DNA of 40,759 bases, from positions 1-40,759 of the IMG/VR virus record IMGVR_UViG_3300015611_000015; one strand, 5' to 3'. How positions within the stretch are numbered: the first letter of the stretch is position 1; the number at the start of each line of letters is the position of its first letter. This document shows, piece by piece, positions 40,410 through 40,759 of the stretch. The notes under the pieces were generated by a model, which did no database searches, was not told the DNA's origin, and saw only the letters and a program-made list of their open reading frames with translations. The position numbers were made by a program, and so were the translations under genes. The stretch is from a virus.

Positions 40410-40660
40410 TCATTCAAGTCCTCTCATAATTTGCTAAAACAGTTATTCAGTTCTATGCACTATGGGGTTTTTCCTGCTATGAGATAATATTAATTATTCT
40501 AAGCATACCCGTTTGGGTAACATTTAGGTAACGTAATCAGAATAAAGGGGATGAAACAAGCTAAAGATGTTACAATGATAAAAAGGAGAAACCCTTACTG
40601 TACACTCCCTGTGATACATAAACTAAGATATTACAGCATAAATTTCTTAATAAGAGTTAC
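40410..40660. other. Non-coding region before the circular junction
   Basis: No convincing ORF. It contains the 11-bp-period GGTAAC pair, scattered GTTAC motifs on the other strand (40569-40573 and 40656-40660) and an imperfect inverted repeat around TGTACACTCCC-TGTGATACA (40599-40618). Because it continues across the circular junction to the integrase gene, it is a good candidate for the attP region. Confidence 0.5.
40516..40533 (+). repeat. Paired GGTAAC repeats, candidate integrase arm sites
   Basis: GGTAAC at 40516-40521 and GGTAACG at 40527-40533 repeat with the same 11-bp period as the pair at 83-100 (equivalent to 40743-40760 on the circle). The two pairs are 227 bp apart and flank a non-coding stretch beside the integrase, as arm sites flank a phage att core. 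Confidence 0.45.
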
Positions 40661-40759
40661 TTATGATATAACAGAATATGAAATTGATAAACGTCTAGTA
40701 CCAAGGGCTGAGAGGCTTAATGGTTACCGTAAAATGCCTAAAAGTAACGAAAAGGTAAC
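40661..40759. repeat. Terminal direct repeat, copy 2 (circular overlap)
   Basis: Exact copy of bases 1-99, ending at the window edge. It indicates a circular molecule of 40,660 bp. A length of 99 is a common k-mer size in assemblers, which supports an assembly overlap rather than a biological repeat. Confidence 0.95.

Overview
The window looks like a complete circular temperate phage genome of about 40,660 bp. Its last 99 bases (40661-40759) repeat bases 1-99 exactly, and both copies run to the edge of the window. That is what a circular contig leaves when it is written out linearly. The gene set is that of a long-tailed, HK97-fold siphophage of a low-GC Gram-positive host, with dense purine-rich ribosome binding sites, HTH repressor/Cro/antirepressor, P27 and HK97-type packaging and head genes, and a Dit/Tal tail tip. 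The corrinoid and UroD-family methyltransferase genes and the SstT-like transporter suggest an anaerobic Clostridia host, perhaps near Desulfitobacterium/Desulfosporosinus. The host is an inference.

Layout. 0.1-3.2 kb: integrase and repressor on the minus strand, then a divergent control region with three copies of a 15-bp operator and overlapping promoters, then Cro-like protein, AntA-type antirepressor and a small HTH protein. 3.3-8.8 kb: small early genes, a DNA methyltransferase, an SbcC-like ATPase, a putative annealing protein and a PD-(D/E)XK nuclease (a recombination module). 8.8-13.4 kb: a replisome organiser with internal 21-bp repeats, many very small cysteine-rich proteins, YopX, VRR-NUC and MazG-like proteins, a promoter with an attenuator-like hairpin, and an HNH nuclease. 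13.5-16.0 kb: a ParB-methyltransferase fusion, a second replication-initiator-like protein with internal palindromic repeats, and a small membrane protein; these lie between HNH and terminase. 16.0-23.6 kb: terminase, portal, ClpP-type protease, capsid, connectors and tail tube. 23.6-31.6 kb: tail chaperones with a likely +1 frameshift, tape measure, Dit with a PA14-like insertion, and a tail-associated protein with a repeat shaft and a lectin-like tip. 31.7-33.1 kb: lysis genes and a strong terminator.

33.1-40.5 kb is an accessory region. It holds a small gene paired with a GNAT-type acetyltransferase behind a promoter with a palindromic site (toxin-antitoxin-like), two small membrane proteins, an SstT-like sodium/amino-acid symporter, a 3' piece of tRNA-Phe, two unknown small genes and a short promoter-terminator RNA. 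On the minus strand it has a corrinoid protein plus UroD-type methyltransferase pair, a broken small gene and two envelope proteins. Most of this is not standard phage equipment.

The attachment site is ambiguous. The tRNA-Phe 3' fragment looks like a tRNA-type attP but lies about 4.6 kb from the integrase. Paired 11-bp-period GGTAAC repeats flank the sequence right beside the integrase and look like integrase arm sites. The most unusual points are this conflict, the cargo region, the two candidate replication initiators each with internal repeats, the hairpin over a ribosome binding site at 14.85 kb, and the carbohydrate-binding domains built into the tail tip.
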